Of a stretch of DNA of 64,000 nt, positions 17,334 to 25,259 are shown piece by piece. Positions within the stretch are counted from its first letter, which is position 1. The number at the start of each line of letters is the position of its first letter. The stretch is taken from positions 186,001 to 250,000 of the forward strand of contig NZ_FOKA01000003.1 in the NCBI RefSeq assembly GCF_900111925.1. The letters run 5' to 3'. The notes under the pieces were generated by a model. That model was given only the letters and a program-made list of their open reading frames with translations, made no database searches and had not been told where the DNA came from. The translations under genes and the position numbers were made by a program. Source of the stretch: Cellulomonas marina. Its GTDB lineage: Bacteria > Actinomycetota > Actinomycetes > Actinomycetales > Cellulomonadaceae.

Positions 17334-17404
17334 CCCGCCGACCTCCTCGGCGCGACCACGCGGACCACCGACGAGCCGCGTGGCCCTCGGCGTCGGGGCA
17401 CCAC

Positions 17405-17606
17405 GGCGAGCCTCGTCGCGCCCACCCACCACGGCGAGCCTCGGCCACGCCGGCCCGCCCGCCGCGCCAGGGCGAGCCTCGTCGCGCCCGCGCATACGGC
17501 GAGCCTCGACGACGCCGGCCCGCCCGTCGCGCCAGGGCGAGCCCCGTCGCGCCCCGCGCACCACGGCGAGCCTCGGCGACGCCAGCCAGCCCGTCGCGCC
17601 ACGCCA
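17405..17606. repeat. 66-base imperfect tandem repeat with GGCGAGCCTCG cores
   Basis: The 11-base core GGCGAGCCTCG (one copy GGCGAGCCCCG) starts at 17405, 17433, 17471, 17498, 17536 and 17565. Spacing alternates between 27-29 and 38 bases, so the true period is about 66 bases with two cores per unit. Just over three units are present. Interleaved sequence is also conserved (for example GCCGGCCCGCC and TCGCGCCAGG). The equal sequence between cores rules out CRISPR spacers. Confidence 0.8.
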
Positions 17607-17628
17607 GGATCTGCCCCTCACCGCTGTC

Positions 17629-17986
17629 CTCGCGGCACTACGTCGAGGTACCAGCAGAACACCCCCGTCGTCGGCGTGTCGTGGCATGTCGACGGACCTC
17701 GACGACGAGAACGCCCGCAGGTGCGGCACCGACGCGGTCGGTGCGGGCCACCTGCTGCAGTGCATCCGGCGTCGTGGCGCCTGGCCCGCCTCGCTCGTGC
17801 GACCGACGAGGCAGGTGACCCCGCCGATCGCGCGAAGGTGCGGACCCACCCCCGGGGGCCCCAGCGGCTGCATCGCGCAGTCGTCCACCGTCGACACGTT
17901 CCCTCATCGGCCCCCGCGCCCGGTCGGGATGCCACGACACGCCGTCGACAGGGTGCCGACTGCGGTATCTCGACGTAGCAGCGCGA
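17629..17986. repeat. long imperfect inverted repeat
   Basis: The arm at 17629-17695 matches the reverse complement of 17921-17986. Shared blocks are TACGTCGAG, CGGCGTGTCGTGGCAT and flanking short matches, at roughly three quarters identity over about 65 bases. The arms enclose some 225 bases without a gene. The structure could be the remains of a small non-autonomous mobile element or a long stem in an RNA. Confidence 0.65.
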
Positions 17987-18023
17987 GAGACGTCGTGGTC
18001 GGCGACGGTCACCAGCCGCGGCT

Positions 18024-18101
18024 CTCCGGTGCGGCACTCCGGTGCGGCACTCCGGTGCGGCACTCCGGTGCTGCACTCCGGTGCGGTACTCCGGTGCGGC
18101 G
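18024..18101. repeat. 13-base tandem repeat, six copies
   Basis: Six contiguous 13-base units of consensus CTCCGGTGCGGCA occupy this stretch. The first three are identical and the last three each differ by one base. It ends 50 bases before the recQ start and may lie in the recQ promoter or leader. Confidence 0.95.
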
Positions 18102-18151
18102 CTGCTGTGGACGGCGGCGGGGGGCGAGGAGGGGGCTCGTAGGCTGGGCGG

Positions 18152-20443
18152 GTGACGGTGGAGCGGGGCGTGCAGGTGCCGGGCGACGAGGACTGGTACC
18201 CGCCGGTGACCGAACCCCCGGCATGGGACGACGAGCCCGACGCATGGGCTCCCTCACCCGTCCACGCCGGCCGGGCATCCGCTGGAGAGTTGTCGCGGTT
18301 GCGGACGACGTCCGAGCGGACTGGCTCCGAGCGGACGATGTCGGAGCGGACGACGTCCGAGCGGACGATGTCGGAGCGGACGACGTCCGAGCGGGCGTCG
18401 GCACGGCGGGGGGACCGCGAGGGCGGTGGCCGGCCGTCGACCCCGTCCCCCGCGGGCACGGAGATGCGGGCGGAGGAGGTGCGGGCGGCGGCGCGGTTCG
18501 CCGGGCGGGATCCCGTGGAGGTGCTGCGGGAGGTCTGGGGGTACGAGGGGTTCCGCGGCGACCAGGCCGCGGTGGTGCAGCACGTCGTCGACGGCGGGGA
18601 CGCCCTGGTGCTCATGCCGACCGGCGCCGGGAAGTCGCTGTGCTACCAGGTGCCGGCCCTCGTGCGGCCCGGGACCGGCGTCGTGGTGTCGCCGCTCATC
18701 GCGCTCATGCAGGACCAGGTGGACGCGCTGTCGGCGCTGGGCGTACGTGCCGGGTTCCTCAACTCGAGCCAGGACGCCGGGGCCCGACGCGCGACGGAGG
18801 AGGCGTTCCTCGCCGGGGAGCTGGACCTGCTCTACCTGGCCCCCGAGCGGCTGGTCGTGCGGGAGACGGTCGCGCTGCTCGACCGCGGGACGGTGGCGCT
18901 CTTCGCCATCGACGAGGCGCACTGCGTGTCCCAGTGGGGGCACGACTTCCGACCGGAGTACCTGCAGCTCGCGCTGCTGGAGGAGCGGTGGCCCGACGTG
19001 CCGCGCATCGCCCTCACCGCCACGGCGACCGAGCACACCCGCGCCGAGATCGCTACGCGCCTGCAGCTCGAGGACGCGTTGCAGGTCGTCGCCAGCTTCG
19101 ACCGGCCCAACATCCGCTACCGGATCGAGCCCAAGGACAACCCGCGCGCGCAGCTGCTCCGCCTGATCCGCACGGAGCACGACGGGGACTGCGGGATCGT
19201 CTACTGCCTGTCCCGGAACTCGGTGGAGCAGACGGCGGCGTTCCTCGTCGGGGAGGACATCCCCGCGCTGCCGTACCACGCGGGTCTCGACCGGCGGGTG
19301 CGGCAGGAGAACCAGGCCCGGTTCCTGCGCGAGGACGGCCTCGTCATGGTCGCGACCATCGCGTTCGGCATGGGCATCGACAAGCCGGACGTGCGGTTCG
19401 TCGCGCACCTCGACCTGCCCAAGTCCGTCGAGGGCTACTACCAGGAGACGGGCCGGGCGGGCCGGGACGGGTTGCCGTCGACGGCCTGGCTGGCCTACGG
19501 ACTGGCCGACGTCGTGCAGCAGCGGCGGCTCATCGACACCTCGGACGGCGACGCCGCGCACCGGCGGCGGCTCACCGCGCACCTCGACGCGATGCTCGCG
19601 CTCTGCGAGACGGTGACGTGCCGGCGCCAGGGGCTCCTCGCGTACTTCGGGCAGCCGTCCGAGCCGTGCGGCAACTGCGACACCTGCCTCACCCCGCCGC
19701 AGACGTGGGACGGGACCGTCGCGGCGCAGAAGCTGCTGTTCACGGTCGTGCGGCTGGACCAGCGGGGGCAGCGCTACGGCGTCGGACACGTCGTCGACGT
19801 GCTGCGGGGGAAGACGACCCCCCGCGTGACGCAGCTCGGGCACACCGCGCTGAGCACGTTCGGGATCGGCGCCGACACCAGCGAGGCGGAGTGGCGCGGG
19901 GTCGTCCGCCAGCTCCTGGCCCGTGAGCTGCTCGCGGTGGACACCGACGGCTACGGCACGCTGCGCCTCACCGAGGGCAGCGCCGGGGTGCTGCGGGGGG
20001 CGACGCCCGTCCCGCTGCGGAGGGAGGAACCGCGCCGGCCCTCGTCGCGCGGGGACCGGCGCGGCGGCGGGAGTGGCTCCGCCGGGAAGGCCGCGGCCGA
20101 CCTCGACGGGGACGCGGCGGCGCGGTTCGAGGCGCTGCGCGCCTGGCGGGCGACGACCGCGCGGGAGCAGGGCGTGCCGGCCTACGTCGTCTTCCACGAC
20201 GCGACCCTGCGCGACATCGCGGCGCGCCGGCCGGCGACGACGGCCGAGCTGGCCGGGGTGAGCGGCGTCGGCGCGGCGAAGCTCGAGCGGTACGGCGCGG
20301 GCGTCCTCGCGGCGCTGGGCGCAGGGCCGGGCACGGGCGACGGCACGGGCGACGGCAGGGGCGACGACGCGGGTGGCGACGCGGGTGCCACCGACCCCAG
20401 GTCCCGCGTGGCCGACGACGAGGGCCTGGCCCTGGGGGTCTGA
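18152..20443 (+). CDS. recQ: ATP-dependent DNA helicase RecQ
   Basis: RecQ unwinds DNA 3'-5' in recombination and repair. The helicase core begins near residue 115 with [16 protein letters not shown]. It has Walker [13 protein letters not shown] in [18 protein letters not shown] and TATATEHTR. Motif V and VI sequence follow in [23 protein letters not shown] and [12 protein letters not shown]. Next come the zinc site (C..CGNCDTC), a winged-helix region and an HRDC domain ([32 protein letters not shown]). An unusual 100-residue N-terminal extension includes five- residue SERT(T/M) repeats, and the C-terminus is Gly/Asp-rich. The GTG at 18152 is plausible, but an ATG at 18464 before the core is an alternative. 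Confidence 0.95.
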   Translation: MTVERGVQVPGDEDWYPPVTEPPAWDDEPDAWAPSPVHAGRASAGELSRLRTTSERTGSERTMSERTTSERTMSERTTSERASARRGDREGGGRPSTPSPAGTEMRAEEVRAAARFAGRDPVEVLREVWGYEGFRGDQAAVVQHVVDGGDALVLMPTGAGKSLCYQVPALVRPGTGVVVSPLIALMQDQVDALSALGVRAGFLNSSQDAGARRATEEAFLAGELDLLYLAPERLVVRETVALLDRGTVALFAIDEAHCVSQWGHDFRPEYLQLALLEERWPDVPRIALTATATEHTRAEIATRLQLEDALQVVASFDRPNIRYRIEPKDNPRAQLLRLIRTEHDGDCGIVYCLSRNSVEQTAAFLVGEDIPALPYHAGLDRRVRQENQARFLREDGLVMVATIAFGMGIDKPDVRFVAHLDLPKSVEGYYQETGRAGRDGLPSTAWLAYGLADVVQQRRLIDTSDGDAAHRRRLTAHLDAMLALCETVTCRRQGLLAYFGQPSEPCGNCDTCLTPPQTWDGTVAAQKLLFTVVRLDQRGQRYGVGHVVDVLRGKTTPRVTQLGHTALSTFGIGADTSEAEWRGVVRQLLARELLAVDTDGYGTLRLTEGSAGVLRGATPVPLRREEPRRPSSRGDRRGGGSGSAGKAAADLDGDAAARFEALRAWRATTAREQGVPAYVVFHDATLRDIAARRPATTAELAGVSGVGAAKLERYGAGVLAALGAGPGTGDGTGDGRGDDAGGDAGATDPRSRVADDEGLALGV
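18311..18396 (+). repeat. 15-base tandem repeat in the RecQ N-terminal extension
   Basis: Units of consensus TCSGAGCGGACGATG repeat five to six times and encode (S-E-R-T-T/M/G). Because the period is a multiple of three the frame is kept, consistent with translation. The region could still be an untranslated leader if RecQ starts at 18464. Confidence 0.85.
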
Positions 20444-20446
20444 CCC

Positions 20447-20911
20447 GTGCTGCACGTCGTCTTCCACGAGCCGCGCATCCCCGGCAACACGGGCAACGCC
20501 ATCCGCATGGCGGCCGGGACGGGGGCCACGCTGCACCTCGTCGAGCCGCTGGGGTTCGACCTGTCGGAGGCCCGCCTGCGACGGGCCGGCCTGGACTACC
20601 ACGACCTGGCGCACGTCGTGGTGCACGGCGACCTGGACGCACTGCTCGCGACGCTGCCCGACGCGCGGGTGCTGGCGTTCACGACGCAGGCGACGCGGTG
20701 GCACACGGAGGTGGACTGGCGCGACGGCGACGTCCTGCTCTTCGGGGCCGAGCCGACGGGGCTTCCCGCCGAGGTCGTGGCGCACCCGCGTGTGACGGAC
20801 CGCGTCCGCATCCCGATGCTGCCGGGGCGGCGCTCGATGAACCTGTCGAACGCGGCCGCGGTGGCGACCTACGAGGCGTGGCGCGTGCTCGGCCACCCGG
20901 GCGGGGTCTAG
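20447..20911 (+). CDS. trmL: tRNA (cytidine(34)-2'-O)-methyltransferase TrmL
   Basis: The 154-residue SPOUT methyltransferase starts with LHVVFHEPRIPGNTGNAIRMAAGTGATLHLVEPLGF. It has the knotted C-terminal SAM site in LLFGAEPTGLP and IPMLPGRRSMNLSNAAAVATYEAWR. TrmL methylates the 2'-O of the wobble base in certain leucine tRNAs. Length and motifs are typical. It starts three bases after the recQ stop and ends right against the next GTG, so the three genes are likely co-transcribed. Confidence 0.93.
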   Translation: MLHVVFHEPRIPGNTGNAIRMAAGTGATLHLVEPLGFDLSEARLRRAGLDYHDLAHVVVHGDLDALLATLPDARVLAFTTQATRWHTEVDWRDGDVLLFGAEPTGLPAEVVAHPRVTDRVRIPMLPGRRSMNLSNAAAVATYEAWRVLGHPGGV

Positions 20912-21967
20912 GTGCCGGGGCGCGAGGCCCGGACGGGCTTCGACCCGCGCGTGCACGGGTTCCGGTTCCCCAACGCCTTCATCAACGTCGTGCTGCCGCT
21001 GCCCGGCGGCCGGCGGGTGGCCACGGCGGGCCGGTGCGGCGGCATGGCGGCGCTGGCGCTGGACCACCACCACGCCGGCGTCCCCGCACCCCGGCTCGAC
21101 GCCGGCCTCTGGGCGCCGCGTCGCGTCCCGTCCGACGGGCACTGGCTCGCCGACGCCCTGCTGCGCCGGCAGCTGCGCACCTTCGCGCAGCCGCGCGTGC
21201 TGCGGTTCCTCACCTGGTCGCTGCGGCCCGACGAGGACCGTCCGCCCGTCATCGGCGTCGGGACGCTGACCCGCCGGGACGGGCTGCCGGCGGTCCTGGC
21301 GGAGCTCGACGCCGGGCGGCCGGTGCTCGTCGGGCTCGTCGTGGCGCGCCGGCTGCCCGCCGCCGGGGACAACCACCAGGTCGTCGCCCACGCGTACCGG
21401 ACCGACGGCGTGACCACCGAGCTGGACGTCTACGACCCCAACCACCCCGGACGTACGACGCGGCTCACCGCCCGCGCGGGCGGGACCGGGTGGAGCTCGA
21501 GCACGGGCCGGACCTGGCGCGGCCTGTTCGCGCTGCGGTACGCGCCGCGGCCGCTGCCGCTGGTGCTCACGCGGCAGCCCGCCGAACCCGGTCGGACCGT
21601 CCGCCCCGGGGACCGCGTCGTCCTCGCCTCGCTGCGCACGGGCCGGACGCTCGCCACCGACGGCGGGCCCGACAGCCGGCCCGCCGGCCTGCCGGACGGC
21701 CCGCCCAGCGGCCGGCCCGACGGCCGCGCCGAGGACGCCCACGCCGCGCGCTGGCTCGTCGGGCAGGACCGGTACGGCCGCCCGCTGCTGACACCCGTCA
21801 CCGCCACGGGCTGCTCCCCCTGGTCGCCCGCGGTGGTCCTGCCCGCGGGGACGTCCCGCTGGCGCGCCGGCACCCCCGTGCGCCTGGCGGGCACGGACGA
21901 CGAGCGCTGGTCCGTCGTCGAGGCGCTGCCGCCCGACCGGTGGGACACCCCTGTCGTGACGCGCTGA
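20912..21967 (+). CDS. papain-like/C39-like putative cysteine peptidase
   Basis: The 351-residue protein starts immediately after the trmL stop. Its N-terminal domain has FDPRVHGFRFPNAFINV, then Cys42 in GRCGGMAALALDHHHAG, His155 in NHQVVAHAY and Asp175 in VYDPNHPG. A Cys-His-Asp order with Cys in a CGGM helix start fits a papain-like fold. No signal peptide is visible. Residues from about 210 on (PGDRVVLASLRTGRTLATDG and similar) look like a MIR/beta-trefoil-like region. It belongs to a little-described actinobacterial family. Peptidase activity is inferred, and the substrate is unknown. Confidence 0.7.
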   Translation: MPGREARTGFDPRVHGFRFPNAFINVVLPLPGGRRVATAGRCGGMAALALDHHHAGVPAPRLDAGLWAPRRVPSDGHWLADALLRRQLRTFAQPRVLRFLTWSLRPDEDRPPVIGVGTLTRRDGLPAVLAELDAGRPVLVGLVVARRLPAAGDNHQVVAHAYRTDGVTTELDVYDPNHPGRTTRLTARAGGTGWSSSTGRTWRGLFALRYAPRPLPLVLTRQPAEPGRTVRPGDRVVLASLRTGRTLATDGGPDSRPAGLPDGPPSGRPDGRAEDAHAARWLVGQDRYGRPLLTPVTATGCSPWSPAVVLPAGTSRWRAGTPVRLAGTDDERWSVVEALPPDRWDTPVVTR

Positions 21968-21979
21968 GAAAGCGTTATC
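21968..21979. promoter_or_regulatory. LacI-type operator candidate upstream of uxaA
   Basis: GAAAGCGTTATC lies directly after the stop of the previous gene and 54 bases before the uxaA start. It overlaps TATCTT, a possible -10 element. Closely similar sequences occur upstream of uxaC/uxuB (reverse complement GAAAGCGATTTC) and the solute-binding protein gene (GAAAGCGCATTC). A shared LacI-family repressor is the simplest explanation. Confidence 0.5.
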
Positions 21980-22032
21980 TTGGCGAGGCGCACCGCTGGG
22001 GCGCGCACGGACCGGAGCGAGGACCTGCCCGC

Positions 22033-23592
22033 ATGACCACGACCGCCACCCCGCTCGCGCTCGCCGACGTCGCGCTCCGCCTGCGCCCCGGCGACCACGT
22101 CGCCGTCGCCACCCGCGAGCTGCGCCGGGGCACGCAGGTGGCGCTGCCGGCCGCGGACGGCGGCCTCGTCGTCACCCTGCCGCTCACCGTCCCGCGCGGG
22201 CACAAGCTCGCGGTCCGGGCAGCCGGCGCCGGAGAGCCGGTCCTCAAGTACGGCCAGTCGATCGGCCGCGCCACCCGGGACATCGCCCCCGGCGACCACG
22301 TGCACAGCCACAACCTCGGCATGGACGACGCGGACCGGGCCTACGAGTTCGGCACGGCCCGCGTCGCGCTGCCCCCGGCGGCCGTCGAGCGGACCTTCCG
22401 GGGCTACCGTCGCGCCGACGGCCGCTGGGGCACGCGCAACTACATCGGCATCGTCACGAGCGTGAACTGCTCGGCCTCCACCGCCCGGCTCATCGCGGAC
22501 CAGTTCCGCGGGCGCGTGCTCGACGCCTACCCGCACGTCGACGGCGTCGTCGCCCTCACGCACGACACCGGCTGCGGCCTGGTCCCCACGAGCGACGGTG
22601 CGCAGGTCACGCGCCGCACGCTGCGCGGGTACGCGTCCCACCCCAACATGGCGGGCCTGCTCGTCGTGGGACTGGGGTGCGAGATGCTGCCCGTCGACGG
22701 CCTGCTCGACGGGCTCGCGCTCGCCCCGGGCACGCCGGTCCGGCGGCTGGTCATCCAGGAGACCGGCGGCATCCGCGCCACGGTGCGCGCGGGCGTGGCC
22801 GCCATCGAGGAGATGCTCCCCGCGATCGACGCCCTGCGCCGCGAGGAGGCACCGGCCTCGGCGCTGGTGCTCGGCCTCAACTGCGGCGGCTCCGACGGGT
22901 ACTCCGGCATCACCGCCAACCCGGCGCTGGGCCGGGCGAGCGACCTGCTCGTCGCGCAGGGCGGCACGTCGGTCCTGGCCGAGACGCCGGAGGTCTTCGG
23001 CGCCGAGCACCTGCTGCTGCGGCGGGCCGTCAGCCGGGAGGTCGGCCAGCGGCTGCTCGACCGGCTGGACTGGTGGAAGGGCTACACCGCGGCCGGCGGC
23101 GGCACCATGGACAACAATCCCTCCCCCGGCAACAAGGCCGGCGGCCTCACGACCATCCTCGAGAAGTCGCTCGGCGCGGTGGCCAAGGCGGGCACGGCCG
23201 AGCTCGTCGCCGTCAAGGAGTACGCCGAACCCGTCACGGAGCGCGGGCTCGTCTTCATGGACACGCCCGGCTACGACCCGGTGTCTGTCACGGGCATCGT
23301 GGCCGGCGGCGCGACGGTCGTCGTCTTCACCACCGGCCGGGGCTCCGTGCTCGGGTGCAAGCCGTCGCCGTCCATCAAGGTCGCGACCAACACCGAGACC
23401 TACGAGCGCATGCGCGAGGACATGGACCTCGACGCGGGGCGCATCGTCACGGGCACCGCCACCGTCGAGGAGATCGGCGAGGAGCTCTTCGAGCGCGTCC
23501 TCGCCGTGGCCTCCGGTGAGCAGACGGTGTCCGAGGAGCTGGACCTCGGGTCCGACGAGTTCGTGCCCTGGCAGCTGGGCGCCGTCACCTGA
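22033..23592 (+). CDS. uxaA: altronate dehydratase
   Basis: UxaA dehydrates D-altronate to 2-keto-3-deoxygluconate in the galacturonate pathway. The 519-residue protein has an N-terminal SAF domain (HKLAVRAAGAGEPVLKYGQSIGRATRDIAPGDHVHSHNL). The large catalytic domain has RADGRWGTRNYIGIVTSVNCSA, THDTGCG, VLGLNCGGSDGYSGITANPALGRASDLLV, the NPSPGNKAGGLTTILEKSLG block and FTTGRGSVLGCKPSPSIKVATNTETY. Conserved cysteines for the iron centre are present. The ATG at 22033 leaves a short leader with a LacI-type operator. The divergence and shared operator with uxaC and the reductase gene place all three in one pathway. Confidence 0.94.
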   Translation: MTTTATPLALADVALRLRPGDHVAVATRELRRGTQVALPAADGGLVVTLPLTVPRGHKLAVRAAGAGEPVLKYGQSIGRATRDIAPGDHVHSHNLGMDDADRAYEFGTARVALPPAAVERTFRGYRRADGRWGTRNYIGIVTSVNCSASTARLIADQFRGRVLDAYPHVDGVVALTHDTGCGLVPTSDGAQVTRRTLRGYASHPNMAGLLVVGLGCEMLPVDGLLDGLALAPGTPVRRLVIQETGGIRATVRAGVAAIEEMLPAIDALRREEAPASALVLGLNCGGSDGYSGITANPALGRASDLLVAQGGTSVLAETPEVFGAEHLLLRRAVSREVGQRLLDRLDWWKGYTAAGGGTMDNNPSPGNKAGGLTTILEKSLGAVAKAGTAELVAVKEYAEPVTERGLVFMDTPGYDPVSVTGIVAGGATVVVFTTGRGSVLGCKPSPSIKVATNTETYERMREDMDLDAGRIVTGTATVEEIGEELFERVLAVASGEQTVSEELDLGSDEFVPWQLGAVT

Positions 23593-23625
23593 CGGTGCCC
23601 CGCCGGCGTGCCCAGCCCGCCTGCC

Positions 23626-23662
23626 CGGCCGGCGTGCTCGGTCGGCACGCCCGGCCGGGCCG
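23626..23662. terminator. imperfect hairpin between convergent uxaA and uxaC
   Basis: CCCGGCCGGCGTGC pairs with GCACGCCCGGCCGGG apart from one bulge, around a short TCGGTCG loop. It lies between the converging stop codons and probably serves both genes as a terminator. Confidence 0.5.
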
Positions 23663-23667
23663 GGCGA

Positions 23668-25137
23668 TCAGCCCAGCAACGGCGGGTAGGCCGCCTGCGG
23701 CAGGCGGTACGCGAGGTCGACCGCCGTCTCGACCGCCTCGTCGAGGTCCAGCCGGTGCTCGGCGACGAGCCGCGCGAGGTACCCGGCGTCGACGCGCCGG
23801 GCCATGTCGTGCCGCGCGGGGATCGACAGGAATGCCCGCGTGTCGTCGACGAACCCGGTCGTGTTGAAGAAGCCGGCGGTGTCGGTGACCGCCTCCCGGA
23901 ACCGCCGCATGCCGTCGAGCGTGTCGAGGAACCACCACGGCGCACCCAGCCGCACCGCCGGGTAGACGCCGGCCAGCGGCGCCAGCTCGCGGCTGAACGC
24001 GTCCTCGTCGACGGTGAACAGCACGAGCCGCAGCCGCGGGTGGTGCCCGTACCGCTCGAGCAGCGGCCGCAGCGCGCGCGTGTACTCCGTGACGACGGGG
24101 ATGTCGTAGCCGACGTCGGGTCCGCGCTGCACGTGCACCCGCGGGTCGTGGTCGCGCAGCACACCCGGGTGCAGCTGCATGACGAGGCCGTCCTCCGTGG
24201 ACATCCGCGCCATCTCGAGCAGCAGGTGCCCGGACAGGGCCTGCGCGGCGGCCGGCTCGACCTCGCCGCGCAGCGCCGCGACGACGACGCGGTCCGCCTC
24301 GGCCGGGTCGAGCGGCGTGGTGTCCGCGGACAGGTGCCCGTGGTCGGTGGCGCGCGCGCCGGCGGCGACGAAGGCGCGGCGGCGCTCCTCCAGCGCGGCC
24401 AGGAGGGTGGGCAGCCCCGTGACCTCGATCCCGGCACGCTCCCCGAGCCGCGCGACGTCGGTCCGCCAGGTCGGCCGGTCGACGTGCAGCACGGCGTCCG
24501 GCCGGAACGTGGGCACCACCCGCGACCACCCGCGGGCGGCCAGCGCCGCGTGGCTGCCGAGGTCGGCGTCGGCGGCGTCCGTCGTCGCCAGGATCTCGAT
24601 GCCGAGCCTGTCCAGCAGCGCCAGGGGGCGGAAGCCGGGCTCGGCCAGCCGCGTCGCGACCTGGTCGTACGTCGCGTCCGCGCTGGCCGCCGACGGACGG
24701 TCCTGCACGCCGAGCACCTCGACGAGCACGTGCTCGAGCCAGAACCGGGTCGGCGTCCCGCGGAAGAGGTGCCAGTGCGAGGCGAACGTCCGCCAGATCT
24801 CCCGCGGGTCGGTCTCGACCGCACCCCCGTCGCGCCGCGGCACGCCCAGCGCGTCGTGCGGCACCCCCTGGGAGACGAGCATCCGGACGAGGTAGTGGTC
24901 GGGCACGACGAGCAGCGAGGCCGGGTCCCCGAACGCCTCGTCGCGCTCGAGCAGGCCGACGTCGACGTGCCCGTGCATGGAGACGATCGGGAGGTGCTGG
25001 ATCGCCTCGAGCACCTGACGGGCCAGCGACCGCAGCACGGGGTCGGCGGGCAGGCCCCGGTCGGGGTGCAGCGTCCAGCCGGTGCCGGTACCGGCACCGG
25101 TGCGGGCGCCCGGACCCGACGTCGTCGTGGCGGTCAT
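23668..25137 (-). CDS. uxaC: uronate (glucuronate/galacturonate) isomerase
   Basis: UxaC interconverts D-galacturonate with D-tagaturonate and D-glucuronate with D-fructuronate. The 489-residue amidohydrolase-fold protein has the metal motif SMHGHVDVGLL near residue 55. It also has DHYLVRMLVSQGVPHDALGV, WRTFASHWHLFRGTPTRFWLEHVL, ATTDAADADLGSHAAL and the late APWWFLDTLDGMRRFREAVTDTAGFFNTTGFVDDTRAFLSIPARHDMARR. All are typical of the family. The ATG at 25137 gives a Gly/Thr-rich 20-residue tail before the conserved part. It is divergent from the reductase gene, with an operator-like site in the shared gap. Confidence 0.94.
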   Translation of the reverse strand: MTATTTSGPGARTGAGTGTGWTLHPDRGLPADPVLRSLARQVLEAIQHLPIVSMHGHVDVGLLERDEAFGDPASLLVVPDHYLVRMLVSQGVPHDALGVPRRDGGAVETDPREIWRTFASHWHLFRGTPTRFWLEHVLVEVLGVQDRPSAASADATYDQVATRLAEPGFRPLALLDRLGIEILATTDAADADLGSHAALAARGWSRVVPTFRPDAVLHVDRPTWRTDVARLGERAGIEVTGLPTLLAALEERRRAFVAAGARATDHGHLSADTTPLDPAEADRVVVAALRGEVEPAAAQALSGHLLLEMARMSTEDGLVMQLHPGVLRDHDPRVHVQRGPDVGYDIPVVTEYTRALRPLLERYGHHPRLRLVLFTVDEDAFSRELAPLAGVYPAVRLGAPWWFLDTLDGMRRFREAVTDTAGFFNTTGFVDDTRAFLSIPARHDMARRVDAGYLARLVAEHRLDLDEAVETAVDLAYRLPQAAYPPLLG

Positions 25138-25179
25138 GGCCGTCCCTCCGGCCCTTGTGGGCCCGGTGCTCGTCGTGGT

Positions 25180-25191
25180 GAAATCGCTTTC
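25180..25191. promoter_or_regulatory. LacI-type operator candidate in the uxaC/reductase divergent gap
   Basis: GAAATCGCTTTC (reverse complement GAAAGCGATTTC) is nearly palindromic and lies 43 bases from the uxaC start and 69 from the reductase start. It abuts TAGCCT, a possible rightward -10 box. It matches the sites upstream of uxaA and the solute-binding protein gene. Confidence 0.55.
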
Positions 25192-25259
25192 TAGCCTAGC
25201 CCGCCCGACGAGACGGCGGTCAAGCCCGGCCGCACGGCCCGACGAGCAGGAGCCCCCGC

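Larger units (their letters stand above)
17334..18151. other. 818-base non-coding region with three kinds of repeat
   Basis: No convincing gene lies here; the long reading frames in it are repeat-driven and lack recognisable domains. From left to right it holds a 66-base imperfect tandem repeat (17405-17606), a long imperfect inverted repeat with arms near 17629 and 17921, and a 13-base tandem array (18024-18101) just before recQ. This concentration of repeats is unlike any other gap in the window. Confidence 0.7.

Noticed and set aside
17405..17606. Repeats considered as a CRISPR array.
   Set aside because: The sequence between cores is itself repeated, spacing alternates, cores are only 11 bases, and no cas genes are present.
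17638..18150. Reading frames across the inverted repeat considered as a small transposase or hypothetical gene.
   Set aside because: Proteins are Arg/Ala/Pro-rich without motifs, and no frame has both a good start site and protein-like composition.
18254..21742. An 1162-codon minus-strand frame opposite recQ, trmL and the papain-like gene.
   Set aside because: Low-complexity antisense shadow with no recognisable domain, while the plus-strand genes have strong motifs.
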